64,000 bases of DNA from Karstenula rhodostoma CBS 690.94. Taxonomy: Eukaryota; Ascomycota; Dothideomycetes; Pleosporales; Didymosphaeriaceae. The DNA is taken from positions 704,301 to 768,300 of the forward strand of contig MU001494.1 in NCBI GenBank assembly GCA_010093485.1, in the 5' to 3' direction. Shown here one piece after another: positions 1-11,133 of the stretch (position 1 is the first letter of the stretch; every line of letters begins with the position of its first letter). Below the pieces are notes generated by a model that was not told where the DNA came from, did no database searches, and worked only from the letters and a program-made list of their open reading frames with translations. The position numbers and the translations under genes are program-made.

Positions 1-560
1 CCCTTATAGGATATTTATTTACCTTTAAGCTTAGGCCTTATCTAGTAGCCTATATATAGATTAGTTAGTAAATCTTAAATACTTAGTATATAGAGAGCTC
101 CTCCCTAGAATCCTCTCTATCTTAGTATCTTAAGTTTAGTCTTAATTTATATAGTTTCTTCTATCTATCTAATTCTAAGAGTGTTCGCCCTGTTTAGCTA
201 TATCCTGGCCTTATATAGGCTGTAGATATATATATATATATATATATAAATATAGGGCTGGCTAGTGCGCACTGGGCGCCTAGGGCGCTCAATCGTACGC
301 GAGCGTGCGCAGGACTGCGCTGGCCGCCTATGCGCACCAGCAAGGTGAAAACTTTTCGTGATAAACTTAGTGGGGTGCCAAAACACAAATATTTCAAATA
401 GCTTAAATAATAAACTATTTATACTATATTAATCTAATATTTCTATATCATATCCATATAGAGGTGGAATTCTATTAGTAGAGAATGTTTTAGCTTTTTC
501 TATAAAGAAATAAGAAAGTTGGCTATTTTTCTTACTCTATTAGATCTCTCTACCCGACTA
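1..560. repeat. AT-rich, probably RIP-degraded repeat DNA
   Basis: This stretch is strongly AT-rich compared with the roughly balanced gene-bearing DNA further in, and it holds no credible reading frame. It includes a TA dinucleotide run near 225-248 and many short runs of tag/cta/tta. Near 368-397 it carries a GGGTGCCAAAACACAAAT-like sequence that recurs inverted near 45930-45957, which suggests transposon-derived DNA. In filamentous ascomycetes such AT-rich blocks usually are old transposons hit by RIP. The element family cannot be named from the sequence alone. Confidence 0.5.
225..248. repeat. TA dinucleotide microsatellite
   Basis: About twelve TA units in a row inside the AT-rich block. 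Simple sequence repeat with no coding meaning. Confidence 0.85.
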
Positions 561-588
561 GCGAAAAGCGCTTGGAATGCACCTGAGC

Positions 589-650
589 TCTTGTACTGCG
601 TTTTGCCACGGCTTGCAAAAGCGCGCGAAGTATCACATTTGATAACTTTT
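589..650. repeat. Dispersed repeat, copy 1
   Basis: A segment of about 60 bp beginning TCTTGTACTGCG matches 45961-46017 with only a few differences. Three of the differences are A here against G there, as expected if this copy has suffered more C-to-T change on the opposite strand (RIP-like). It probably belongs to the same mobile element family as the GGGTGCCA motif at 372. Confidence 0.6.
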
Positions 651-791
651 TAATCAAAGGCTACGAGCCTGCACAAAATCTATAACAAGACTTAACCCCA
701 GTCCCACTCCAGGGGAGTGCCTTGCGTGATTTCAGGCCCCACAGGGTCGCCTAGGGCAGGGGTAAAAATGCCGACGGACACAATCTGGTAA

Positions 792-909
792 TTCGTAACT
801 GTGCCACCCGTTAACAGAAAACCTGGAACAGTCTACGGGAAAGTGTTCGTAACTGTACCGCCCGTTAACAGGAAACCTGGAACAGTCTACAGGAAAGTGT
901 TCGTAACTG
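792..909. repeat. Tandem repeat, 54-bp unit, about 2.2 copies
   Basis: The word TTCGTAACTGT starts at 792, 846 and 900, giving an exact 54-bp period. The first two units differ at a few bases, mostly transitions. The unit length is a multiple of three and the + strand reads as a short in-frame repeat, but no flanking gene structure supports translation. Confidence 0.85.
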
Positions 910-1180
910 TTCGCGAGTGGACGTCTCACATCTGGGCGTTGCATTGCCGCCGGACATGTCGTACGCTTGCATATTCGTTCAATCGAAATCGCACTCCGTG
1001 AACTTGTAATCCATTGTGATCTATGAGTTCAATCATGTTCCAGCCGTCTTTCTTAGCTATCTTAATTTATGTCCGCACATTCCTTTGAGTGAACTATGAG
1101 ATAGATATAACGAAATCCAAATGTCAAAAGATCGATGACAGACATGCAGATAAAGATAACGCCAATAGGCGTAGGCAAAA

Positions 1181-1300
1181 GTCGAAGCACGCTATGAAGT
1201 CCGTGTTGGGGCCATCGTCCGTCTGACATGATTCAGTCCTAAAGAAGAAGTCGGGGCACGCTATGAAGACAGTGTTGCAGCGGTCATCCGTCTAACCACA
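1181..1300. repeat. Diverged direct repeat, 69-bp period
   Basis: GCACGCTATGAAG occurs at 1187 and again at 1256, each followed by related sequence ending in CATCCGTCT or CGTCCGTCT. This is a two-copy diverged tandem duplication within otherwise uninterpretable DNA. The rest of 910-1695 shows no supportable gene. Confidence 0.6.
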
Positions 1301-1695
1301 GAAGGTAAGTAGCCACATGTGTTGGTTGCGCACAGCCTATTTTCCTGCCAGTTTTGTTGAACACGAGCCGCTGGTGTCAGATTCTCATACCGACAGCTGC
1401 GCTTTGCACTGATCTAGTTCACAAATAGGCTAGTTCAAATTCTCGATACATAGCACAGACCTGGCAACTCAAAGAACACAGCGTTACATAGAGAGTGGCT
1501 TGGCGTGCAATACTCGTCACAATAGCACGCAAGAATAAGAGCGATTGTGTGAGTTTTGATTTGAAGCGCAAGAACGACGCAGCAGTTTTGTGAGCGAGGC
1601 AAATCTCTCTTCAAGGAATAGTTGACTTTCAATTCAATCAGTCAATATCGAAGTCGTTCATCAAGCGACATGTTTCCCTTCTAGGTGCGAGTATA

Positions 1696-3166
1696 TTAAC
1701 CTTCATGCAACCAAGGATCTTGGAGGATCTCTTTTGCTGATGCCCTGTCACGGGGCTCAAACCACAACATTCTGTGAATAAGCGCACCAACCTGAAGTAT
1801 ATCTCCTCTGCTCAAATCTTCGCTCCTCTCTCCATCAAAGTACATCTCATCTAACCAGCCTTGGAGTGAACAGGCGGACTCCTCACCCGGTGACGCTGCC
1901 TCCATGTTGCGCCACTGTTCTTGCCAACGCTCCGGCAATTCATCACTAGCCAGCTCTAGCATTTGGCGGACAAGAATTGTGGGGGTAGTCATGAAGCTGT
2001 CAAACAGTGGTTGCCCAACAACCAGCTCAAACAACTAGCGAAGGATGTCAGTCTTGCCTCCGCCGCGGTCGTACCAGAAGTTTGTACAATCCGGACTTAC
2101 TATACAGCCCATACTCCATAGATCCACGCGCCAGTCTACTCTATCCCGGAATACGATCTCAGGGGCCTGGAGTGGAAGTGGGACATAGAATCTCTCCGGA
2201 ACATCAGTGCTCCGAAAAGATTGACCGAAGTCGACAATTTTGACCCTATCAAGCGGAAAGCTGTTGATTCTCGAATACGAGGAAGGTTCTACAAGATAGC
2301 GAGGTATGCCGGGCTCTAGTGGCTTTCGGTCGACTCTTTGGACGTATGCAGTCTTGGGTTTGCCTAGCTTCTCGTAGAGTTCTTCTTCTCGTAGAACCTG
2401 TACTGAAGGGATAGTGAAGGCTAGATTCCGGGTATGCAGATCTAAGAAGCGTAAGCAATTCAGCTCCCAGCCGTGACATTTGAACGTACCTGCGTGGCCT
2501 ATCCCTTGTTCATGCAAACAGGACAAACCAAGAAGAGTCTGTTTTGCAATCTTTCTTGCAAGTTTTCCAGGAAGTCTTTCGTTATTGAAATGCGCATCAA
2601 GAACGTCTGCAACACTCGGGCCTAGTAACTCTAACACAAAGCAATCGTGAATACCATTTGGACCGTTGAGCTGGAAGTGGTCTGACATCGTCATTAGATG
2701 TTGACTGCCAGGTTGGTCAGATTGGGCCGCCGCAAGGGAACGTAAGATTGTAAACTCTCTATGTGAACGTTCCTGCCCTGAGATTGAGATCTTTACAGCG
2801 ACATACGTATGTTCTCTGGGAGTATATGAGCTAGGTGTCTGTCAAAGCATAGTAGGAGCCAAACCTCTGATCTCGCGCAGCCCAGACAGTTGAGTAGCTG
2901 CCCCAGCCCAACTTATGCAGAATCTTGTATCTGTTGCTGTTCAAGGAATCTCCTATGTGAACCGGGTGATAGCCACCCGTTCTGTAGCGATGGAGAGGCT
3001 CGGCGTCAACGTCGCAGATGTACGGTGATTGATTCATTTGGAAAGTTCGAGCAGGCGTGTAACAAATGGGGCGAGAAGGCGTAGGCGTCCAGAATGTCAG
3101 TGGACATGGCAGCTCCTTCCATGATGATATATTGCGAGCGCGTAACCTTAGTTTGTAAAGCCTCAT
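1696..3166 (-). CDS. SRPK-like serine/threonine protein kinase
   Basis: Exons on the minus strand are 3166-2865, 2815-2490, 2441-2101 and 2034-1696, which splice in frame to 435 residues. Introns are 48-66 bp with GT/AG ends. Kinase features run in order: the stretch YRTGGYHPVHIGD typical of SRPKs just before the kinase core, a glycine loop LGWGSYSTVW near residue 86, VAVK with Lys109, the catalytic loop HADLHTRN with Asp210 (formed across the third exon junction), a VDFG motif, and an LQAPEI activation-segment end. The long spacer that splits the kinase in human and yeast SRPKs is absent, as in the expanded fungal SRPK-like family. A role in phosphorylating SR-type proteins is a family inference. 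An internal Met (residue 44, MNQSPY) could be the real start. The gene lies in repeat-rich DNA but appears intact. Confidence 0.82.
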
Positions 3167-3239
3167 AATTCTAATGTGACTTACCTCCCGGCGGCACTGG
3201 TGGATGTTTTAGTAGGGTGCCAAGGTAGATAACGATGTC

Positions 3240-3312
3240 TCAGCGCTAAATCCCACGCTAAGCCCAAGCCCGGCGCTAATCCCAGCGCTAAGCCCAGCAT
3301 TAAGCCCAGCAG
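3240..3312. repeat. Minisatellite of GCGCTAAGCCCA-like units
   Basis: Five to six imperfect copies of a roughly 10-14 bp unit (CAGCGCTAAGCCC and variants) lie directly upstream of the kinase gene. Just before it, at 3209, an AGTAGGGTGCCA word matches one found near both dispersed repeat copies. Confidence 0.6.
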
Positions 3313-3386
3313 CTACCGCTTGTTACTTGGACGCAGCGTTTATGATGTTGGCAGTGACTCTCAAAGAGGTCTGCTGAAGCGGGTAT

Positions 3387-4162
3387 ATGAATGGTTGTAG
3401 CCGCACGAACATAAACATGCAATCTCTAGCAGCACTCATCGTTGCACCACTCTTGATCGTCCCATCTGTTATCGTCAATCCTAGCTTGAGAAAGATGTCT
3501 CCCATCGCCCACAGTGCCGTCAAGTTCACGCAGAGGATCAGGAATTCTCAATTGCGTCACTTGACGCTCAATCTGGTTCACGAGGCCACTAAACAGCCTG
3601 ATCTAGCCCACTTCACCGTCGCAAAACTCAAGTAAGCATCGCTCCAAGAACAATTGCGGTTCATGCGGCTTATCGTATACGCGACACAGAAACCCCACCC
3701 ACACGAGCCATACAGACCCTGAGCGACATGCGACAGTTCTTTTAGCTACTGAAGAACAGGCCAAAACAAACAAATCCCACACTGTTCACATCTACCACGA
3801 CGAGAATGGAAAGTACACTGGTCATCAAATGTATCCTGAGAGGTCAAACAAGGGGTCTGATGAATAAATCCAGCAACAGATTCTTCTCGGCTGGAAAGTA
3901 TTCTTCGTATTGGGTAAGTTGAATTATAACCTATTTTTGTCTGGCAACACCCTGTAAATGTACTCGATCTATGGAGTATCAACTGTGCGGAATAGCTTGT
4001 ACCACAAATTCATAACTTCACATCCGTCTTATACGTCACTGCGACTACAAGGTTCAGTGAGCTTTGAGGACCGTACTAACCTCTCTCCCTGCAGTTCGAA
4101 TCAACCCCTACGCTGAACAGCACGACCGATGCTTCAACTTCGACCGCTTCCCTTTATACTGA
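3387..4162 (+). pseudogene. Broken gene of unknown function
   Basis: Protein-like stretches follow one another on the + strand but in different frames. One is an open stretch with a hydrophobic segment at 3420-3635. The next (about 3640-3739) includes AVHAAYRIRDTETPPTRAI. After a frame change comes ATEEQAKTNKSHTVHIYHD up to an in-frame TAA at 3865-3867. Reading through this stop gives QIQQQILLGWKVFFVL, then a good GT donor near 3915, a branch-like CTAAC and a CTGCAG acceptor at about 4094, and a final exon ending NFDRFPLY at a TGA. The stop could come from CAA to TAA, in line with RIP-type change. The family is not recognised. A living gene with unusual splicing cannot be excluded. Confidence 0.35.
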
Positions 4163-4175
4163 GTGATTTGCAAGG

Positions 4176-5000
4176 TCAGTAGACGCCAGTCGTCCTAAGC
4201 AGAATGCCAGAGGGCACAAGAGATGCGTTGCTGTACAAGCCTGTTCCCATGTCAGACAAAGACTCAAAAGACTATTCGTACCTACAAGTAGCATGATCTG
4301 GTAGATCTCCCCGTCTGATATAGACCAAACACACGCAATGATAGCTACAGCGAAGTGGCAGCAGGCAACCGCTGCGTTTGAAATGGCGAAAGCGGCAAGA
4401 AGCTTTATTAATCCAGGTTGGTTGCCACCTGCCCTTCGGTGCATGAAGAGCGGCTGAACTGAGACAGACATAGCAAGGCCTGGAAGTCCGGCGAAGTATA
4501 GAAACCAGTCATAAGGATATGGAGAATGCCGAGCTCTAGTGCCAGTCAGTGAGGTTAGCTCAGGGATCGGTGTGAACTTGCCTGATGCTGTATGTCAACA
4601 TGACGCCAAGCAAGCATTGTACATTAAAGAATGAAGCGATCCACGTCGGGCGAGCGAAGCAGCAGAAATTTCGGGAAAGCTGAGCAATTTTTTAACTAAT
4701 GTAACGTAGCTCTGATGCATACTCTCATACAGTCATCGTCAAGTCAGCTTGGAGAGCCGCTAAGAATAGGCTTTCCAGCCAGCTCGCTTGCACTCCAGTC
4801 TTCAGAGCTACCGTAGCGCATATGATGGCGGCGATCATAATCAGAACTTGGAATAGAGTGCAAATGCAGCGTAAAACCTTCTCCACGATAGAGTCTATAT
4901 CAACTCGGAGATTCGAGACGTCGCCATGTAGAAGTGCAACGCCCATGAGAAGGCTGAGAGAGTGGGTGGTGATAAAGCTAACAAGAAGTGTAGAGTTCAT
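4176..5000 (-). CDS. Small polytopic membrane protein, unknown function
   Basis: Minus-strand exons 5000-4731, 4679-4582, 4535-4282 and 4240-4176 join in frame to 228 residues. The product is mostly hydrophobic, with probable membrane helices near residues 5-25, 47-68, 73-88, 103-121, 130-148 and 160-190. Short charged loops such as FMHRRAGG lie between them. Introns are 51, 46 and 41 bp. The second intron (4581-4536) starts GCAAGT and ends AG, so it is a GC-AG intron. Nearby GT donors lead to stops, and the GC-AG choice restores a continuous frame that enters ARHSPYPYDWFLYFAGLPG. The protein was not assigned to a family. The start Met was taken as the first in the open frame and is not otherwise supported. 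Confidence 0.6.
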
Positions 5001-5362
5001 GACGAATGCTGGATGAGATAATGTTTTAAGCTTCAGTAAACCTGCTCTCTATGTCCCAAGCGTTACAGCCTGGTGGACACGCCAACGGAGTGTCGGCGTT
5101 GCCTCAGTGCGATAATCGAATACTCAGTAGGCCCTTGAGATACAGACGGTGTATGTATCACCGAGATCCGATTTCAAATGAGGCAGTCTGGATCGACGAG
5201 GCACCGATGAATGGCGAGCGGCGCAGCACGTGCACCCGAGCTGTGTCATCTGAACGGCACAGACAATTTCACTCGTATAGGAGACGGCAGGAATCCTGGG
5301 AAAGCAAGGCAAGGATACAAGTACTCACTTTGCGCGGGATCAAGCGCCCTTTTACAACTACG

Positions 5363-5885
5363 ATGGCCTCTCAAGATCCTTCCAGACCAAGTTCGACACG
5401 GCTAGATGATTCAGACCACTCGCAAGCAACAGTGCAGGATTCTGATCTGTACGCAAGATTTGTAGGTGAGTTCCCTTAGTCTAGGCGATAAACAACTAAC
5501 TATGCATTTCATAGCTGTCTAAGACCAGCCATGATGATGCGGCTTTGAACAGTGTCCAGCCACCACGTTTAGAGACATCTTCGGCTGTAGAGATTCTAGG
5601 TCAGTTAAGGAATATATCGCACGAACATGCTCTTATTAATCTAAAGCGATTGATGCAAAATCTTGGATTGAGGAGCTCAAGCGCGATCTAGCTCAACAAA
5701 GCGAAAGAATCACTGCACTTGAGCAGAAGAATCAACATCTCACACATTTGTTGGCGAAGTACAAGGCTGGGTTTGACACCTTGCGGGAGGCAGCGAGCAA
5801 TATAAAAAGTTTGTTGAGCGCTACTGGTGCTAAGTCTGGGAAAGATGGAACAAGTAAGAAGAGGAAGGAAGTACAGTTTTCCTAA
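5363..5885 (+). CDS. Small coiled-coil protein with basic C-terminus
   Basis: Exons 5363-5461, 5515-5599 and 5647-5885 join in frame to 140 residues. Introns are 53 bp (GTAGGT donor, CATAG acceptor) and 47 bp (GTCAGT donor, AAAG acceptor). The N-terminal third is Ser/Asp-rich. The middle (about residues 64-115) is a heptad-like amphipathic stretch, EELKRDLAQQSERITALEQK, followed by KSLLSATGAK. The end has a KKRK cluster that could act as a nuclear signal. The frame stays open upstream to an ATG at 5051, so a longer N-terminus is possible. The 5363 ATG was chosen because composition changes there to normal protein. A nuclear or kinetochore-type accessory role is only a guess; no family was recognised. 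Confidence 0.5.
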
Positions 5886-6115
5886 CAGAAGCATTTGTAT
5901 TGATCTACACATAAGCGTCTACAACATAATAAGAGATGCAGTAAATACTAGTGAAAGGCTCTTGTTCAGTATTTCTACAACCTCATGTTACCTACACGGC
6001 TTAACGACGCAGCTCCTGATAGAGCAGCTAGTGACGTCTCTTCTTCCCTCCCTGCTACATCCTTCCAAAACCACCACAGTGTGTTTGTGTGCATGCCTTC
6101 AACGATAAAGTCGAC

Positions 6116-6259
6116 ATGTTTGTCCGGCCTCCTGACAAGGAGGACTTGTCGATCGCGGACTTGTACGAAGAGCTTTTAAGGAGATTTGCAGGATGTACTA
6201 GCATGGAAGTCAAGAAAGGCTCTTACACTACGTCAATAATCAGTTCTGTCACAGGTTGA
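6116..6259 (+). CDS. Possible short ORF or orphan exon, 47 residues
   Basis: An ATG-initiated frame encodes MFVRPPDKEDLSIADLYEEL and continues to a TGA at 6257-6259. The composition is protein-like, with a charged amphipathic helix (DLSIADLYEELLRRF). No neighbouring exon could be joined convincingly. It may be a small gene, one exon of a decayed gene, or chance. The rest of 5886-7361 shows an AT-rich block at 6820-6990 and a poly-T run at 6666, with no other gene. Confidence 0.25.
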   Translation: MFVRPPDKEDLSIADLYEELLRRFAGCTSMEVKKGSYTTSIISSVTG

Positions 6260-7361
6260 GGAGGCATACCAGTACCAAAGTGCAGCTGCAAGACGGCAGC
6301 AACGAACATTTAGGCGTTACGCGCCGTCGGAAGTCGGCGTTTAGTTGATGTCAGCACTAGTGCATATACGAGCGAGGCACAGCCCCAAATTTGTGTCCAT
6401 TTGTTCGTGTTTCCAGAAGCAACAACACCGGAAACAGGATAATTAAGAACCTTAGTGGTAACCGACCAGGAGACAACAAGGCTTCCCGTCCGCTCAGCCA
6501 TATATAAGCAGTGTACCGGCGGATCAGTAATTGCGTGGGTGACTAGCAGCGAATCCCCGCTGTTGTATGTTTTTGTTTTTGCGATGTGCGGTGTGGTGGT
6601 GCAGCCTTGGGTGAAGCGGAGCGGTCTCCGGGCCGAACGCGGCCAAGCGCTGCGCGACTGCCCGCTTTTTTTTTCTTTAGGAATCCTATATTGTAATGAG
6701 TATTCAAGTGCGTGATAACAGGTGTAAAGGATGCGGGTTCACTGTGGGCATAGAGGCGTGGGATGTGAATAGAGTGAATGAGCGCGAAGCCCTCTCTCAT
6801 AGAAACATGAAGACCGGATATAAGCTAATACCTTTGCTAGTTAGATATTTAATAGTTGATCCTAGTATAACTTAGCTTACTATATAAATTTATAATCTTG
6901 ACCTAGTACTGTATCGCCGGTATTCACCTTCCTGGGAGAGGCCCTACACTTCGAACACGTACAAGTTATACACCGCACATACCTAACCTATTACGCGCGC
7001 GTTTTATTTTATCTGTAGTAAGATAGATGCACTTTTAGTCACAAGGGAGATGTAATGCTGTCGCATGTAAAGACAGGCAAAGTGCGAAGTAAAAGTGGTA
7101 AAGGGCAAGCACGGTAGAATGTTCAGCACGACGGTGAGCTTAGACACGAGCACACGCTGAGCATATTGCAAGGAACAGGGTATCATTTGAACGTCTTCAT
7201 TCATGAAAGAGGGCCAATCGTCGTCCTTATTCAGGCGGGTTGGCTCACTCCGGCCGGCATGGCCTCGAACCTAAGCTAACTTTTGGACCCAGGTAATAGA
7301 CACCATGTATGACCCAGATAACATCCCTTGCAGAAGCCTAACGCCATCTCTCACAATCAAC

Positions 7362-8279
7362 CTAGTTCATCTGGCGGACAAGGTCGTTGATGAAGAGCTC
7401 ACGGTTTCCAAGGTCACCGCCCTCAATGAAGTGCTTGAACTTGCGGGTGCGGAAGCCACCAGTGGGGGAAGAGAGCTTGAAGGGCCACAGGAAGTTGGAG
7501 GCCTGCTTGAAGTTGGGGCCAACAGTGTAGATCTCGTGGATGAGGTCCTCGATGCAGACGATGCCGTATGTGCCGAGGCTCTTCTCAATGATCTCATTGT
7601 CAGAGAGCGGGAGGCGCTGCTTGTTGACCTTTCCGTAGCCGCGCTTGTAAACCAGCTCACGGACGGTCTTCAAGTTGGGGTATCCGTAGGTGACGAAGGG
7701 CTCCACGATCTTGAGCATCTCGGTGGTGGCCTTGGTCAGCTTGACGAAGATACCGTTGTTGATCTGGAGAAGACGGAGGAGCTGGAGGGTCTTGCGCTTC
7801 TTGGGGTCGATCTTGTTGATACTGCGAATTGTTAGTGTCTGTTCTCGCGCTGGACGCTAGATTGTACGTACCCCTTGATACGGACGACGAGAGCGAGCTT
7901 GGGCTCAGCGGGGACGAAGAAAGAGTCATCCTGCTTCGCCTTGCGCTTGGCGTCGATGATGTCGCGCTCAGCCTTGACGTACTCCTGCTGGTACTTCTGG
8001 GCGCGCTCGAAGATGACGGAGCGCTTCTTTTTGTTGGCCTAAGACAGTCTTAGCCAACGTTGATACTCCTATCTGCAGAGCAGATCATGGGAGAGTGTAT
8101 TATCGCACCTCACGCTTCTTCTTCAGGTCGGCGGCACGCGACTCATCGGCCTTAGCGTTGGCCTTCTGCTTCTTGAGGACCGACTCGGGAACCTCGATCG
8201 AGGACTTGGAGGGAACACTGGTGTCATGTTAGCGATGCGCAACGAGAAGAAAGTAATGAACGTACGAGCTGCCGGCCAT
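7362..8279 (-). CDS. RPL7: 60S ribosomal protein L7 (uL30)
   Basis: Minus-strand exons 8279-8266, 8217-8109, 8038-7872 and 7821-7362 give 249 residues, the normal size for eukaryotic L7. The protein starts MAGSSVPSKS, has the Lys/Arg-rich N-terminal extension, then the uL30 core with [25 protein letters not shown] and [20 protein letters not shown], and ends [10 protein letters not shown]. It is a structural component of the large cytosolic subunit that contacts 25S rRNA (family knowledge). The first exon is only 14 nt, followed by a 48-bp intron just after the start codon, an arrangement common in fungal ribosomal protein genes. It is divergent from the tRNA methyltransferase gene at 8525, with 245 bp between the start codons. 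Confidence 0.97.
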
Positions 8280-8524
8280 TGTGCTGGTTGTTAGTATGAG
8301 ATTGACGGGTGTCGAGGCTGAAGGTCTGAAGTTTGGGAAGCGACGACTCAAAATTCAAAGTGCTCGCTTAGCTAGCGCTTGGTCGCCAAGCGTTGCCCCA
8401 CTAGCACTAGCAGCCGACCCATTGACGCGCAGCTACGAACTTTTCTGGAGCTTGGAGTGTGCAGTGGTCGCAATCATTCGCATTGCGTCCCAATCTCTAC
8501 CACCCTATTCTTCCAATCACTACA
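8280..8524. promoter_or_regulatory. Short divergent promoter between RPL7 and NCL1
   Basis: Only 245 bp separate the two start codons on opposite strands, so both 5' UTRs and both promoters must lie here. The region is not AT-rich and shows no clear TATA box. Shared control of a ribosomal protein and a tRNA-modifying enzyme is plausible but inferred. Confidence 0.6.
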
Positions 8525-11133
8525 ATGGGTCGCGGAGGACGCGTAAGTGCAATCATCGAGTAGTTGCGCCATGATTTTGACAGTTGCAGGGCGGCGGACG
8601 TGGTCGCTTTCGCGGTAAGAATAAAGGTCGCGGCGGCGGCGGCGGCGGTGCCAGAGACACAAGGACCGAGTCATGGAACGACATACAGCGCAAAAATGAG
8701 CTCTTCGAGAGCTACTATCGCATGGGCGGCTTCCTGGAGGAGGCCGAGTTCGAAGAGATGTGGAAGTACCTGGCCACGGACCTGCCCAACAGCTTCCGTT
8801 TCACAGGCACCAAATCTGACGCGCTCGCCGTGCGCGAGATTTTCAAGAAGCGCTACATTCCTGCGATTCAATCCATGGACTTCGAAGGCGAACCTGTAGA
8901 GCCTCCGAAACCCGTCGCAGCCTTTCCCGACGAGCTGGTGTGGGACATGAAGACGCACAAGAAGGTTATCCGACGATACGCACCCTTCGCCGAATTCCAG
9001 AAGTTTCTAGTTGCAGAGACTACTTCCGGTAACATCAGCAGGCAGGAGGTGGTGAGCATGATCCCGCCTCACTTTCTAGACGTCAAGCCCGGCATGGTCG
9101 TACTGGACATGTGCGCTGCGCCGGGAAGCAAGACGGCACAGCTGGCGGAGATGATCCATGGCGACGAGGAAGAGCGGGTTGCGAGAGCTGCTCGCAATGA
9201 GAACCCGAACGTTGACGGCGAAGGCGACTACAGCGACGATGGACGTTCCACCGGGCTGCTCATTGCGAATGACACCGACTACAAACGTGCTGGCATGTTG
9301 ACTCATCAAGTCAAGCGACTCAATTTCCCAAATCTAATCGTGACGAACCACGACGCCTCGATCTTCCCATCTGTTGAGCTGTCGCCCCTTCCGAGTGGCA
9401 AGAAACAGTACCTCAAATATGACCGGATTTTGGCAGACGTTCCTTGCTCAGGAGACGGTACAGCGCGCAAGAATCCCAATGTATGGTCCAAGTGGACTCC
9501 CAAGGATGGTCTAGGTCTGCATAACCTGCAGCTGCGCATTCTTTTCCGCGGTTTACAAATGCTCAAGAAGGGCGGTCGCCTTGTCTATTCGACCTGCAGC
9601 ATGAACCCCGTCGAGAACGAAGCTGTCGTCGCTGCTGCCATCGAAGCGTGTGGAGGTGTTTCCAAGGTCCAACTTGTTGACGGCTCTGCACATCTTCCAA
9701 ACTTGAAGAGAAAACCTGGGCTGAACAAGTGGAAGGTTTATGATACATCGGCAGTTCCTGGCGGTGAAAAGACTGCACACCTTTTCAATAGCTGGGATGC
9801 ATTTGTGAAGGCCAAGCAAAAGTACAATAAGGAAGAACCCGAGCGACAATTTTCTAGCAAGATCGCACCAGGATGCTTCCCCCCTACGGAGGCTTCCAAG
9901 GAGGAGGAGCGTATACCTCTTGAGCGTTGCGTCAGAGTCTATCCTCACTTGCAAGACACGGGGGGCTTCTTTATCGCTATTTTGGAGAAGGTCGATGATA
10001 TTAAGATTGCACAGATCAGCGCCTCAGACAACACAGAGCTCCTCCGCAAGGCGATGCAGGACTCTGAAGCTACGACACCAACGGAAACGACTGTGGAGCC
10101 CTCCGATGCACCTGAGCAACCCAATGGCGACGCCTCCCCATCAAAACGTAAGCTGGACGATGTAGATGCCGAGAAAACCGAGGTAGTGAAGAAGGTGAAG
10201 ACTGAAGAAGCTCCTCTAGAACAACCCGTGAACGACTCAGACACCAAGTCTGGAGCTGAAACACCCGCCAAGGCTTCTAGCGGCGCCGCTACCAAGGCCT
10301 CAGTCGGCGAGCCCTCCAAGCCTAAGGGTGGTCAGCAAAGCAGCAAAGAGTACTTCGAGTACCTGCCTGCCGAAGACCCATCGATAGCTCAAATCCTCGA
10401 GTTCTTCGGTATCTCCTCGCGCTTCCCCCGTGACCGCTTCATGGTCAAGAACAAGGAGGGCCTGCTTCTCAACAAGATCTATTACACGTCGGAGCTTGCA
10501 AGGACAGTCATCAACCAGAACAAGAACCGCGGCATGAAGTTCATTCACTGCGGTGTCGTGATGTTCGTCAGCCACAAGATCAAGGATGCCGAGCTCATGA
10601 AAGCACCTTGGCGGTTACAGAATGAAGGTATCCGCATTCTTGAACCCTGGGCGGAGCAACGCATCGTCAAGTGTACGAACAAGCAAACCCTATACAAGTT
10701 GCTCATTGAGATGTTCCCCAAAATGCCCAAGGACGGAAGCCACGACATTGGTGAGGTGGGCGACCAGTTGGGTGGCATGGACATTGGATGCTGCTTTGTG
10801 CGCATCGAGCAAAGTGAAGGCGACGATGGATTCCCATTCCGGATGGTCCTACCACTGTGGAGACATCCTGGGAGCGCGAACTTGATGGTAGACAAGGACG
10901 ATCGGAAAGCTATGCTTCTGCGCTTGTACAACGAGAAAGACCCTCAGATCAAGAACCACGTCGCCGAGAAGGCAGCTGCCGCAGCCGAGGAAGAGCGGAA
11001 AGCGAACGAGCTGGAGGCCAAGGAGGCAGAAGAAGAGGCGAACAAGGACCCGGCAGAAATCGAGGCCAAGGAGGCCATGGAAATCGAAGAGGAAGGAGGT
11101 GTGAAGCTGGATGATGCAATGGAAGTGAGCTGA
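8525..11133 (+). CDS. NCL1: tRNA (cytosine-5)-methyltransferase, NSUN2/Trm4 type
   Basis: Exon 8525-8542 (MGRGGR) joins by a 47-bp intron to 8590-11133, giving 853 residues. A Gly/Arg-rich start is followed by the RsmB/Nop2 (NSUN) fold: SAM-binding motif VLDMCAAPGSKT near residue 180, motif IV DVPCSGDGTARKN with Cys292, and motif VI YSTCSMNPVENE with catalytic Cys342. Both catalytic cysteines are present. The family methylates C5 of cytosine at several tRNA positions, mainly in the nucleus. Residues about 495-585 form a low-complexity Thr/Glu/Lys-rich insert. A conserved C-terminal domain (about 590-780) precedes a very acidic, Ala/Glu-rich tail. The start is decided by the small first exon: the downstream frame alone lacks a good ATG. 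Confidence 0.95.

Noticed and set aside
4093..4112. GTTCGAATCAACCCC looked like a tRNA B box
   Set aside because: There is no A box at proper distance and no acceptor stem. The sequence is the splice acceptor and start of the last exon of the broken gene.
7305..7835. 176-codon plus frame
   Set aside because: It is the antisense shadow of the RPL7 coding sequence.
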